Assembly: GCA_046734795.1 (NCBI GenBank)
Contig: JBKPRX010000170.1
Coordinates: 1-14,645, forward strand
DNA: 14,645 nt
Source: JBKPRX01 sp046734795
GTDB taxonomy: Bacteria; Actinomycetota; Thermoleophilia; Gaiellales; Gaiellaceae
Reading direction: 5' to 3'
The position numbers were made by a program, and so were the translations under genes. Positions 7,218 to 13,441 of the stretch are shown in pieces; position 1 is the stretch's first letter, and each line of letters begins with the position of its first letter. Under the pieces are notes generated by a model. The model did no database searches and had not been told where the DNA came from. It saw only the letters and a list, made by a program, of their open reading frames with translations.

Positions 7218-7837
7218 CGAACGTGGGCACGTTCTTCGCCGTTGCGCTTCTCTTCATCGTCACGCCGGGTCAGGACATGGCGCTGACGCTCCGCAATTCG
7301 CTGCGGGGACGTCGGGCGGGCATCGCGACCGCGTTCGGGATCACGACCGGAATCCTCGTCTGGGCCGTTGCGGCGAGCGTCGGTGTTGCGGCGCTCCTCG
7401 CTGCGTCCGAGCCGCTGTTCATCGCGTTGCGGGTCACCGGTGCGGCATACCTGCTCTTCCTCGGCGTGCAAGCGTTGCGAGCCGCGCTTCGACCAAGGCC
7501 GGACGAGCCGAGCTCTCGCCGAGCGGCGCCGCCCCTCAAGCCGGCAATCGCGTACCGCCAAGGACTGCTCAGCAATCTCGGCAACCCGAAGATCGCCGTC
7601 TTCTTCACGAGCTTCCTGCCCCAGTTCACGACCGGCGGCCGCGGCGCGTTCGCAGCCATGCTCGTCCTCGGACTTGCGTTCTACGCGCTCACGCTGACGT
7701 GGCTGACTCTGTACGCGGCGGCGGTCGCTCGTCTCGGCAACGTGCTCGGACGACCGCCGATCCGTCGCGTCGTGGACGGCATCACCGGGATCGCGTTGAC
7801 GTTGTTCGGCGTGCGGATCGCGCTGAGGCGCCGCTGA
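7214..7837 (+). CDS. LysE/RhtB-family amino-acid exporter
   Basis: 207 residues, the family's usual size, with about six hydrophobic segments predicted by eye, so an inner-membrane protein. The first membrane segment contains LLFIVTPGQDMALTLRNSLRGRRAG, the conserved TPGP/Q-D opening of LysE/RhtB exporters. Later come GAAYLLFLGVQALRAALRPRP and FRQG-like YRQGLLSNLGNPKIAVFFTSFLPQF, also family signatures (NPK in the fourth segment region). These proteins export amino acids or derivatives such as homoserine lactone; the substrate here cannot be named. The ATG overlaps the acyl-CoA synthetase stop by four bases, so expression is coupled to that enzyme. It ends three bases before the stop of the convergent thioesterase gene, with no room for a separate terminator. 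Confidence 0.92.
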   Translation: MTNVGTFFAVALLFIVTPGQDMALTLRNSLRGRRAGIATAFGITTGILVWAVAASVGVAALLAASEPLFIALRVTGAAYLLFLGVQALRAALRPRPDEPSSRRAAPPLKPAIAYRQGLLSNLGNPKIAVFFTSFLPQFTTGGRGAFAAMLVLGLAFYALTLTWLTLYAAAVARLGNVLGRPPIRRVVDGITGIALTLFGVRIALRRR

Positions 7838-7840
7838 CAC

Positions 7841-8242
7841 TCAAGCGGTCGCGAACACGACGCTCGCCTTCGCGACCGGCTTGCCGTCCGCTTCGACGAT
7901 CGCGTCGGCAAACGCAAGCTTTCGACCGACGCGCGTGACGCGCGCGGTCGCCGAGAGCCAGTTGCCGTTGCGTGCCGCCGCAATGAAGTCGACGTTCAGG
8001 TTGACCGTCACGAAGTGCTGTTGGTCGCCACCGGCGAGGACGCAGTTGCGGCCGGCGACGACGTCGAGAAGCGCCGAGAGCACCGCGGCGTGGACGAATC
8101 CGCGGGCGTTGCAGTGTTCCTCGCGAACCCGCAGGCCGAGCTCGATGCCGCGTTCGTCCTCGCGGGTGTAGATGGGGCCGATGAGGTCGAAGAACGGGCC
8201 GGTGCGCTCGGAGGGCGAGAAGCCTTCGGGCACCTGCGTCAC
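7841..8242 (-). CDS. PaaI-like hotdog-fold thioesterase
   Basis: 133 residues, a single hotdog domain. Such enzymes hydrolyse acyl-CoA thioesters in the cytoplasm, usually as tetramers. The active-site block REEHCNARGFVHAAVLSALLD carries Asn45, Gly48, His51 and Asp60, matching the N/G/H/D positions of PaaI-type enzymes. The usual HGG is HAA here, which departs from the family and could alter the oxyanion turn. The C-terminal half VTVNLNVDFIAAARNG ... ATARVTRVGRKLAFADAIV is standard. The start is GTG 8242, preceded by TATAGT and exactly six bases on the minus strand, with no Shine-Dalgarno sequence. It is divergent from a TetR gene across 37 bp containing an inverted repeat, so it is probably controlled by that regulator. 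It may act on CoA esters made by the nearby acyl-CoA synthetase; that link is inference. Confidence 0.85.
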   Translation of the reverse strand: MTQVPEGFSPSERTGPFFDLIGPIYTREDERGIELGLRVREEHCNARGFVHAAVLSALLDVVAGRNCVLAGGDQQHFVTVNLNVDFIAAARNGNWLSATARVTRVGRKLAFADAIVEADGKPVAKASVVFATA

Positions 8243-8248
8243 GAAGTA

Positions 8249-8254
8249 ACTATA
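8249..8254 (-). promoter_or_regulatory. -10 element for leaderless thioesterase mRNA
   Basis: On the minus strand TATAGT, six bases (TACTTC), then GTG at 8242. This is the best -10 match in the window. It forms the outer left arm of the inverted repeat 8249-8268, so a bound repressor would cover it. Confidence 0.65.
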
Positions 8255-8268
8255 ACAATCGTTCTAGT
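8249..8268. promoter_or_regulatory. Candidate TetR operator between thioesterase and regulator
   Basis: ACTATAACAATCGTTCTAGT is symmetric at 16 of 20 positions about its centre, with core AAC-N-AT-N-GTT. Length and symmetry fit a TetR-family operator. It contains the whole thioesterase -10 and its last base is the first base of the regulator's own -10 (TACGAT). One bound dimer could therefore shut both divergent promoters. It is placed in the only intergenic space next to the TetR gene. Confidence 0.6.
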
Positions 8269-8273
8269 ACGAT
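8268..8273 (+). promoter_or_regulatory. -10 element for leaderless TetR mRNA
   Basis: TACGAT, six bases (CTCTCG), then ATG 8280. It abuts the inverted repeat, supporting autoregulation. No clear -35 is visible. Confidence 0.55.
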
Positions 8274-8279
8274 CTCTCG

Positions 8280-8852
8280 ATGGGTCGGCCGCGCAGCGAC
8301 GCACGCCAACGGCTCGTGCGAGCGGCGGGCACGCTGCTCCAGCGTCGCGGTTATCGCGCGACCGGGATCAAGGACATCGCAGCGGAGGCCGGGGTGCCGA
8401 TCGGCTCCGTGTACTTCCACTTTCCGGGCGGGAAGCACGAGATCGTTCTCGCCGCACTGAGCTCGTCGGGCACCGGGGTCGAGCGGCTCTTCGAGAAGCT
8501 CGTTGCAGAGTCGCGGGACACAACGAGCGCGGTCCTCGCGTACGTGTCGTTCGTCTCCCAGCTGCTCGGCGGTAGCGGTTACTCGGACGGCTGCCCGCTC
8601 GCGACGGCGGTGCTCGAAGCTGCAGCTGAAGATGCGGAGGTCGCGGACGTCTGCGATCGCGCGTTTCGCGCGTGGAGCGACGTGTTGCAAAAGCAGCTCG
8701 TTCGCGACGGCTACTCCCAGCCGCAACGGCTCGCGACCACGATCCTCGCCGCGCTCGAAGGCGCGCTGGTGCTCGCGCGTGCAGCGCGCGATCCTGCGCC
8801 GCTCGACGCGGTTGCGGACGAGATCGGCGCGCTGCTGGCGCTCCGTCGATAG
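8280..8852 (+). CDS. TetR/AcrR-family transcriptional regulator (LmrA/YxaF-like)
   Basis: 190 residues, typical for the family. The N-terminal helix-turn-helix spans about residues 10-52: RQRLVRAAGTLLQRRGYRAT, then GIKDIAAEAGVPIGSVYFHF, the conserved recognition-helix segment. FPGGKHEIVLAAL right after it and the central SGYSDGCPLATAVLEAAAED are marks of the LmrA/YxaF branch, whose members often control efflux or detoxification genes and respond to small aromatic or lipophilic ligands. The ligand-binding C-terminal domain is intact. The start at ATG 8280 follows TACGAT by six bases. It likely represses itself and the divergent thioesterase through the 20-bp inverted repeat. Its TAG stop (8850-8852) is embedded in the putative -10 of the aldo/keto reductase. 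Confidence 0.92.
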   Translation: MGRPRSDARQRLVRAAGTLLQRRGYRATGIKDIAAEAGVPIGSVYFHFPGGKHEIVLAALSSSGTGVERLFEKLVAESRDTTSAVLAYVSFVSQLLGGSGYSDGCPLATAVLEAAAEDAEVADVCDRAFRAWSDVLQKQLVRDGYSQPQRLATTILAALEGALVLARAARDPAPLDAVADEIGALLALRR

Positions 8853-8855
8853 GGT
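8850..8855 (+). promoter_or_regulatory. -10 element for leaderless aldo/keto reductase mRNA
   Basis: TAGGGT, six bases (CGGCCT), then ATG 8862. The TAG is the stop codon of the TetR gene. The hexamer is a modest -10 match; the conserved spacing is the main support. Confidence 0.5.
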
Positions 8856-8861
8856 CGGCCT

Positions 8862-9884
8862 ATGGAGTACCGCCCGTTCGGCCGCACCGGCGTGAAGGTG
8901 AGCCCGCTTTGTCTCGGCGCGATGATGTTCGGCGCGTGGGGCAACGAGGATCACGACGACTCGATCCGGATCATCCACGCAGCGCTCGACGCGGGGATCA
9001 ACTTCATCGACACCGCGGACGTTTATGCGCGCGGCGAGTCGGAGGAGATCGTCGGGAAAGCGCTCGCCGATCGCCGCGACAACGTCTTCCTTGCGACGAA
9101 GGTGCACGGTTCGATGGGCCGCGATCCGAACGAACGTGGCAACTCGCGGCGCTGGATCTTCCAAGAGTGCGATGCGAGCCTCCGTCGGCTCGGAACGGAC
9201 TGGATCGACCTGTACCAAATCCACCGCTGGGATCCGGACACCGATCACGACGAGACGCTCGGCGCGCTCAGCGATCTCGTGGCCGCCGGGAAGGTTCGGT
9301 ACGTCGGCTCGTCGACGTATCCGCCAAGCGAGATCGTGGCTGCGCAATGGGTCGCGGAGAGGCGCGGCCACGTGCGCTACGTGAGCGAGCAGCCGCCGTA
9401 CTCGCTGCTCGTGCGCGGGATCGAGTCCGAGGTCCTGCCGGTGTGTCAGGAGCACGGGATGGCAGTGATTCCGTGGAGCCCGCTCGGCGGCGGCTGGTTG
9501 AGCGGCAAGTACCGCAAGGACGCGGAGGTCGAGACGAGCCGGCGCGCGGCGCGGATCCCCGGACGCTTCGACCTCTCGCTACCGGAGAACCAGCGGAAGC
9601 TCGAGGCCGCCGACGCGCTCGCGCAAATCGCCGAGGAAGCCGGGCTCACGCTCATTCACTTGGCGCTCGCCTTCGTGCTGCGTCATCCGGCCGTGACGGC
9701 GGCGATCGTCGGCCCGCGCACGATGGAGCATCTCGAGTCGCAGCTCGGCGCAGCCGACGTCCAGCTCGACGAGGAGCTTCTCGACCGGATCGACGAGATC
9801 GTCCCGCCGGGAACGAACTTCAACCGAGCCGACGCCGGCTGGACGCCACCGGCGCTCGAAGACGCGTCGCTTCGGCGGCGCTGA
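8862..9884 (+). CDS. Aldo/keto reductase
   Basis: 340 residues, a full-length (beta/alpha)8 aldo/keto reductase using NADPH to reduce aldehydes or ketones. The catalytic tetrad is visible: Asp50 and Tyr55 in INFIDTADVYARGESEEIVGK, Lys80 in FLATKVHGSMG, and His121 in LYQIHRWDPDTD. WIDLYQIHRWDPDTDHDETL and GKVRYVGSSTYPPSEI place it with the bacterial YghZ/YhdN-like AKRs of broad or unknown substrate range. The C-terminal cofactor region reads LALAFVLRHPAVTAAIVGPR, as expected. It starts nine bases after the TetR stop, with TAGGGT at the leaderless spacing, so it may have its own promoter besides read-through from the regulator. Its stop is three bases from the convergent queF stop. A detoxification role under or near TetR control is possible but unproven. 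Confidence 0.93.
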   Translation: MEYRPFGRTGVKVSPLCLGAMMFGAWGNEDHDDSIRIIHAALDAGINFIDTADVYARGESEEIVGKALADRRDNVFLATKVHGSMGRDPNERGNSRRWIFQECDASLRRLGTDWIDLYQIHRWDPDTDHDETLGALSDLVAAGKVRYVGSSTYPPSEIVAAQWVAERRGHVRYVSEQPPYSLLVRGIESEVLPVCQEHGMAVIPWSPLGGGWLSGKYRKDAEVETSRRAARIPGRFDLSLPENQRKLEAADALAQIAEEAGLTLIHLALAFVLRHPAVTAAIVGPRTMEHLESQLGAADVQLDEELLDRIDEIVPPGTNFNRADAGWTPPALEDASLRRR

Positions 9885-9887
9885 GTT

Positions 9888-10271
9888 CTAGGCAGTCGCG
9901 ACGATCGTGATGCCGCCGCGCGGCTTCTGCGTGAGCGTGACGCGAACCTCGGCGCCCTCGATGCCGAGCGCCTCCGCAACGTCGTCGCGGATCCTCACGG
10001 CGAGCGCCTCGCAGAAGACGCCTTCGTTCCGGAAGCGAGAGAGGTAGAGCTTCAGCGACTTCGACTCGATGCACGAAGCGCCGGGCCGATACTCGATCTT
10101 CGCGACGTAGAAGTCGGGCTGGCCTGTGATCGGACAAACGGAGCTGACCTCGTCGCTTGTCATCTCGACACGCTCGACGCCGGGATTGGGGAACGTCTCG
10201 AGTCCTGCGTAGTGCTCGCTTCCTGCGTGGCCGAGCGCGACGAATTCCTGCTGCTCTTGCTGGGTTGCCAC
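9888..10271 (-). CDS. queF: NADPH-dependent 7-cyano-7-deazaguanine reductase QueF (preQ1 synthase)
   Basis: 127 residues, the short unimodular T-fold type like the Bacillus enzyme. It reduces the nitrile of preQ0 to the aminomethyl group of preQ1 on the route to the tRNA base queuosine. Catalytic Cys46 and Asp53 lie in SVCPITGQPDFYVAKIEY, and the QueF motif ESKSLKLY is at 69-76. Glu88 corresponds to the substrate-recognition Glu97 of B. subtilis QueF. The preceding residue, normally His (His96 there), is Cys87 here (FRNEGVFCEAL), an uncommon change. I chose GTG 10271 (VATQQEQQEF) over a start at 10301: TACACT lies six bases upstream, and the longer start adds residues unlike the family and crosses this promoter. 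It diverges from a queuosine-precursor transporter gene. No tgt, queA or queC/D/E is in the window. Confidence 0.93.
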   Translation of the reverse strand: MATQQEQQEFVALGHAGSEHYAGLETFPNPGVERVEMTSDEVSSVCPITGQPDFYVAKIEYRPGASCIESKSLKLYLSRFRNEGVFCEALAVRIRDDVAEALGIEGAEVRVTLTQKPRGGITIVATA

Positions 10272-10277
10272 GCAGCG

Positions 10278-10283
10278 AGTGTA
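10278..10283 (-). promoter_or_regulatory. -10 element for leaderless queF mRNA
   Basis: On the minus strand TACACT, six bases (CGCTGC), then GTG 10271. It leaves no room for a 5' leader, so a preQ1 riboswitch in front of queF is excluded if this promoter is used. Confidence 0.55.
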
Positions 10284-10299
10284 GCGCCGTGACTCCGGC

Positions 10300-10305
10300 A
10301 AGATT
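10300..10305 (+). promoter_or_regulatory. Possible -10 element of the YhhQ/VUT gene
   Basis: AAGATT, six bases (GACCGC), then GTG 10312. It matches TANNNT except for the first base, with the same spacing as the other leaderless-type starts in the window. Confidence 0.35.
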
Positions 10306-10311
10306 GACCGC

Positions 10312-10839
10312 GTGAAGCTCTTCGTGCCGCTTGCAGTTCTCTACACGAGCCTCGTCGTGCTCGCGAATTGGCTGGCGGCGACGTATGTCGTCGACGTCGG
10401 CTTCGGCTACCAGGCACCGGCGGGCGTGTTCGCGATCGGCGCAGTCCTCGTGCTCCGCGATTGGATCCAGCAGCTGGCGGGGCTCTGGCCGACGATGGCG
10501 ATGGTCTACGTCGCAGGGTTGATCTCGTGGGCGGTCGGCGAGCTTGCAGGCTGGAGCGACCTCCAGCGGATCGCGCTCGCGAGCGTGGTCGCCTTCACGG
10601 TCAGCGAAACGGTCGAGGCGCTCGTCTTCACGCCGATCCGGAACCGGAGCCTCAGCGCGGGTGTCGGCCTCAGCGCAACCGTCGGCACGGCGATCGACTC
10701 GTTCCTCTTTCTCTGGATCGCCTTCGGCTCGGAGGAGTTCTTCACCGGCCAGTTCATCGGCAAGTGCTGGATGGTCGCCATCGGCACCGCGCTCACGCTC
10801 GTGCGGCGACGGGTGCTCGCGGTCGCGCCGGTTCCATAG
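10312..10839 (+). CDS. YhhQ/VUT-family queuosine precursor transporter
   Basis: 175 residues, strongly hydrophobic, with about six membrane segments by eye (VPLAVLYTSLVVLANWLAAT first). The segment GVFAIGAVLVLRDWIQQLAG, with Asp and Gln after a Gly-rich helix, and the late TAIDSFLFLWIAFGS helix fit the VUT/YhhQ family (PF02592-type). The E. coli member takes up preQ0 and preQ1. This one is shorter than E. coli YhhQ (about 220 residues), like many actinobacterial and phage versions. Pairing with divergent queF 40 bp away supports transport of preQ0, which QueF would then reduce. The start is GTG 10312; no Shine-Dalgarno sequence is evident. Assignment to the family is good; the exact substrate is inferred from context. 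Confidence 0.85.
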   Translation: MKLFVPLAVLYTSLVVLANWLAATYVVDVGFGYQAPAGVFAIGAVLVLRDWIQQLAGLWPTMAMVYVAGLISWAVGELAGWSDLQRIALASVVAFTVSETVEALVFTPIRNRSLSAGVGLSATVGTAIDSFLFLWIAFGSEEFFTGQFIGKCWMVAIGTALTLVRRRVLAVAPVP

Positions 10840-10881
10840 GCCGAGCGCGCGGGCGGGCACGATGTGTCAGGCTGGGGCTGC

Positions 10882-11232
10882 ATGGCCCAGTCGCTGGAGT
10901 TCGCGCTCATCTCGCGCCTCCGGGATGTCGTTCGCGATTGCCCGGCCACGGAGGCCGACCTGCGTTCGCTGCGCGAGGAAGGCGAAGCGTGGCGGCGCAC
11001 GTTGCAAGCGCAGATCGACGGCAGCGAGCGACGGCTCGAACAACTGACGGCTCGCCGCGAGACGCCGCTGTACGAGATCGCTTCGGAACTACGCAGAGTC
11101 GAGACGCTGCGGCCGCAGCTCGACGAGCTGCAATCGCTGTTGACGTCGCTCGAGGAGCGCGCGCGACAGCTGCGGACGGCATGGCTCGCGCGTCAAGCCG
11201 GTCTCGGCGTCGGCTCTCAGCGTCGCGCGTAA
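10882..11232 (+). CDS. Small coiled-coil protein of unknown function
   Basis: 116 residues from ATG 10882; a GTG at 10864 in the same frame would add six residues. Neither start has a clear Shine-Dalgarno sequence or the TANNNT-N6 signal, so the start is uncertain. I do not recognise a family. From about residue 22 the sequence is rich in Glu, Arg, Leu and Gln with heptad-like spacing (DLRSLREEGEAWRRTLQAQI, ERRLEQLTARRE, LRPQLDELQSLLTSLEERAR), suggesting two alpha-helical coiled-coil stretches separated near TPLYEIA. There is one Cys (residue 19) and no signal peptide or membrane segment. It lies 42 bp after the transporter gene in the same direction and ends eight bases before the convergent methyltransferase stop. 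Its strong codon-position bias and lack of competing frames support a real gene. Confidence 0.65.
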   Translation: MAQSLEFALISRLRDVVRDCPATEADLRSLREEGEAWRRTLQAQIDGSERRLEQLTARRETPLYEIASELRRVETLRPQLDELQSLLTSLEERARQLRTAWLARQAGLGVGSQRRA

Positions 11233-11240
11233 CGCGTACG

Positions 11241-12107
11241 TCACGCGGACTTCGCGCTGACGATCCACGTCGACGACATGCCGACGACGCCGTCCGGCGT
11301 CTCGAACTGCGCGAGGCCGTCACGCAAGAGGCTCTCGAGGTGCGGCCGGATCTTCTCTGCCTCTTCGCCGGCGAGGCGGACCGCTTCAGCTGCGGGACCG
11401 AGCGCAAGGTTCATCTCGACCGCCTCGTCGATCGTGTCGCCCAGCTTGAGCGGACTGTCGAAGCGATGGAGACCGATGTCTGTGAAGCCGGCGCTCTTGA
11501 GCTGGCCGCTGACCGTGTCGGCGTCGGCCATCGCGAAAGGCCCCGGTCCGCAACGCGGCTCGTCGGTCTCCTCCGGCACCTCGACGAGCGGCTTGACGAT
11601 GTTCTCTGCGACGTGAATCCACGGGTTGTCGACCTTGCGTCGCCACACGACCATGCAAAGGCGTCCGCGGGGCGTAAGTGCCTCACGCACGTTCCGGAGT
11701 GCCGGCACGGGATTGTCGAAGAACATCGTGCCGAACCGCGAGAATGCGTAGTCGAACGTCTCGTCGAAGCTCGTGACCTGAACGTCGTGCACCTCGAAGC
11801 GCACGTTGTCGACGCGGGCGAGTGAAGCTTCCGACCGCGCCGTCTCGATGAAGCGCGGTGCGATGTCGACGCCGAGCGCGCTTCCGGTCGGCCCGACGAG
11901 CGCCGCGAGTTGCTGCGTCGTGTCGCCGAACCCGCAACCGATGTCGAGCACGCGGTCGCCCGTATTCGGCGGGACGAGACGCATGGCCCGGTCACCATGT
12001 GCCGTCAGTCCGGGGACGACGACGTGGCGGTACTTGACGAAGCGGTCGAAGAGGACGCCGTTCCATGCCTCTTGCGCCTCGAGATTCTCCGCAGCTACGT
12101 CGGTCAC
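11241..12107 (-). CDS. Class I SAM-dependent methyltransferase
   Basis: 288 residues. The Rossmann SAM-binding motif I is VLDIGCGFG at 53-61, followed by LGVDIAPRFIETAR with the acidic residue for ribose binding, then FDETFDYAFSRFGTMFF (motif II region) and LRNVREALTPRGRLCMVVW (motif III), the UbiE/Coq5-like layout. The C-terminal 120 residues (GPGPFAMADADTVSGQLKSAGF onward) resemble small-molecule methyltransferases of the UbiE/arsenite type; the acceptor is unknown. The start is GTG 12107, six bases after TACGAT on the minus strand; an overlapping ATG at 12110 hits a stop at once. It is 32 bp downstream of the MFS gene in the same direction, but the -10 signal suggests it can also be transcribed independently. 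Confidence 0.9.
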   Translation of the reverse strand: MTDVAAENLEAQEAWNGVLFDRFVKYRHVVVPGLTAHGDRAMRLVPPNTGDRVLDIGCGFGDTTQQLAALVGPTGSALGVDIAPRFIETARSEASLARVDNVRFEVHDVQVTSFDETFDYAFSRFGTMFFDNPVPALRNVREALTPRGRLCMVVWRRKVDNPWIHVAENIVKPLVEVPEETDEPRCGPGPFAMADADTVSGQLKSAGFTDIGLHRFDSPLKLGDTIDEAVEMNLALGPAAEAVRLAGEEAEKIRPHLESLLRDGLAQFETPDGVVGMSSTWIVSAKSA

Positions 12108-12113
12108 ATCCGA

Positions 12114-12119
12114 ATCGTA
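12114..12119 (-). promoter_or_regulatory. -10 element for leaderless methyltransferase mRNA
   Basis: On the minus strand TACGAT, six bases (TCGGAT), then GTG 12107. It lies in the 32-bp gap after the MFS stop codon. Confidence 0.55.
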
Positions 12120-12139
12120 GGCTGCAGACGCAAGCTGAG

Positions 12140-13408
12140 CTAGGCCGCTTGGCGCGCCTCGCCCGCCTCGCGCGGCACCTCGAGCCGTGTCGGCTCACTG
12201 GCCGTGCGGCGAAGCCGCGGCGTTGCGATCGCAGTCGCCGCCATGGCGAGGAGCCCTGCGCCCGCGTAGACCGCGCGCAACGGCAGGATCGAGCTCAGGC
12301 CGGAGGCTGCGAAGCCGCCGATGCTCACGCCGAGGAGCGAGACCATCCGCCCCGAGATGCCGACGCGCGATTGGAGGTGCCAGGCCGCATGGCGCTGGCG
12401 CTCGGACACGAGCATCGTCACGCCAATCTGCATGGCAGCGCCGTACATGATCGCCCACAGGAATGCGAGCAGCGCACCGCGTGCGCTCGCGAGGCCGACC
12501 ATCGCGACGCCGGTGATTCCCGTCCCGAACGCGAACATGGCGAGTACGCCGAACCGCCGCGACATCGCGGGCGTGAAGAGCGCGCATGCGCCGCCCGACA
12601 CGCCGGCAAGCGCCAGCGCAGTTGCGAGCGTTCGCTTGTCGAAGCCGAGCCCGACCTTGTAGTACGCGACGAGCATCGCCTGCGCACCGCCGATGCACAG
12701 AAACCACACGAAACCGGTGAACGTCAGCAGTCGGAGGATCGGGATCCTGAAGACGACATGCAGCCCTTCGCGCGCCATCTCCACAACGCTCTCGCCCGTC
12801 GACTGGCTCGGCTTCGTACCGATACGCAAGAGCAAGACGAGGAGCGAGCCGGCGACAAAGAGCGCCGCTTGCACTGCAATCACGTCAGCGCCTCCGAGCA
12901 CCGCAAGCAGTGCGCCGCCGCCGATCGGGCCCAAGACTTGTCCCGTCGACCATGCGAGCGTCAGCACTGCCTGACCCTCCACGAAGCGTTCGGGCGTGAC
13001 GATCTCGGCGACGGCTCCGAAGACCGATGCGTCGACGAAGCTCCGGCCCACGCCGACGAGAAACGCTGCACCGAGGATGATCCCGAGCGGCACGTGTCCG
13101 TCGTTCATCGCCGCCCAGATCGGAATCGTCGAGGCGGCCACCGCCTTGCCGGCGTACGAGACCATCAGAACCTTCTTGCGCGCGAGCCGGTCGCCTGCGA
13201 CCCCGGCCAAGAGACCGAAGAGCACGTAGGGGAGCGTCCCGAATGCCGCCGTCAAGCCCGAGAGCGGCTCCGAGCCCGTCTGCTGGAGCACGAGGTACGG
13301 CAGCGCGATGATTCCGAGCCCGAACGCGAGCGTGTCGCAGAGCTGGATGGCAAAGACGAGACGGCCGTCGCGCTCAGCAAGCAGGGGATTTCGAACGCGT
13401 GCCGCCAC
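12140..13408 (-). CDS. MFS transporter (EntS/MFS_3-like)
   Basis: 422 residues, with about twelve hydrophobic segments by eye in two halves, the size and layout of a major facilitator exporter in the inner membrane. The loop after the second segment reads LLAGVAGDRLARKKVLMVSY, the MFS motif A (G-x-x-x-D-R-x-x-R-K/R). LVGVGRSFVDASVFGAVAEIV and QVLGPIGGGAL are typical of the macrolide-efflux/enterobactin-exporter (MFS_3) group. The substrate cannot be stated. The start GTG 13408 (VAARVRNPLLAERDGRLVFA) follows TAGCCT by six bases on the minus strand. A monooxygenase gene lies 78 bp upstream in the same direction and a methyltransferase downstream, so the three could serve one detoxification or specialised-metabolite pathway; that is inference. 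Confidence 0.92.
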   Translation of the reverse strand: MAARVRNPLLAERDGRLVFAIQLCDTLAFGLGIIALPYLVLQQTGSEPLSGLTAAFGTLPYVLFGLLAGVAGDRLARKKVLMVSYAGKAVAASTIPIWAAMNDGHVPLGIILGAAFLVGVGRSFVDASVFGAVAEIVTPERFVEGQAVLTLAWSTGQVLGPIGGGALLAVLGGADVIAVQAALFVAGSLLVLLLRIGTKPSQSTGESVVEMAREGLHVVFRIPILRLLTFTGFVWFLCIGGAQAMLVAYYKVGLGFDKRTLATALALAGVSGGACALFTPAMSRRFGVLAMFAFGTGITGVAMVGLASARGALLAFLWAIMYGAAMQIGVTMLVSERQRHAAWHLQSRVGISGRMVSLLGVSIGGFAASGLSSILPLRAVYAGAGLLAMAATAIATPRLRRTASEPTRLEVPREAGEARQAA

Positions 13409-13414
13409 AGTCAG

Positions 13415-13420
13415 AGGCTA
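13415..13420 (-). promoter_or_regulatory. -10 element for leaderless MFS mRNA
   Basis: On the minus strand TAGCCT, six bases (CTGACT), then GTG 13408. A perfect inverted repeat (13428-13441) lies just upstream, over the expected -35 region. Confidence 0.5.
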
Positions 13421-13427
13421 TGGATCG

Positions 13428-13441
13428 GCACGCGAGCGTGC
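13428..13441. repeat. 14-bp perfect inverted repeat upstream of the MFS gene
   Basis: GCACGC-GA-GCGTGC, 6-bp arms with a 2-base centre, placed 8-21 bases upstream of the MFS -10. The position suits a repressor site; the tiny centre and lack of a T-run make a terminator for the upstream monooxygenase gene less likely. Confidence 0.4.

Noticed and set aside
10272..10311. preQ1 riboswitch between queF and the transporter
   Set aside because: Only 40 bp separate the two divergent starts, filled by the -10 signals; neither transcript would have enough leader for an aptamer.
11233..11247. CGCGT-ACGTC-ACGCG hairpin at the convergent ends of the coiled-coil and methyltransferase genes, as a bidirectional terminator
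   Set aside because: Only a 5-bp stem, no T-run on either strand, and it overlaps the methyltransferase stop codon; such short GC palindromes are common in this base composition.
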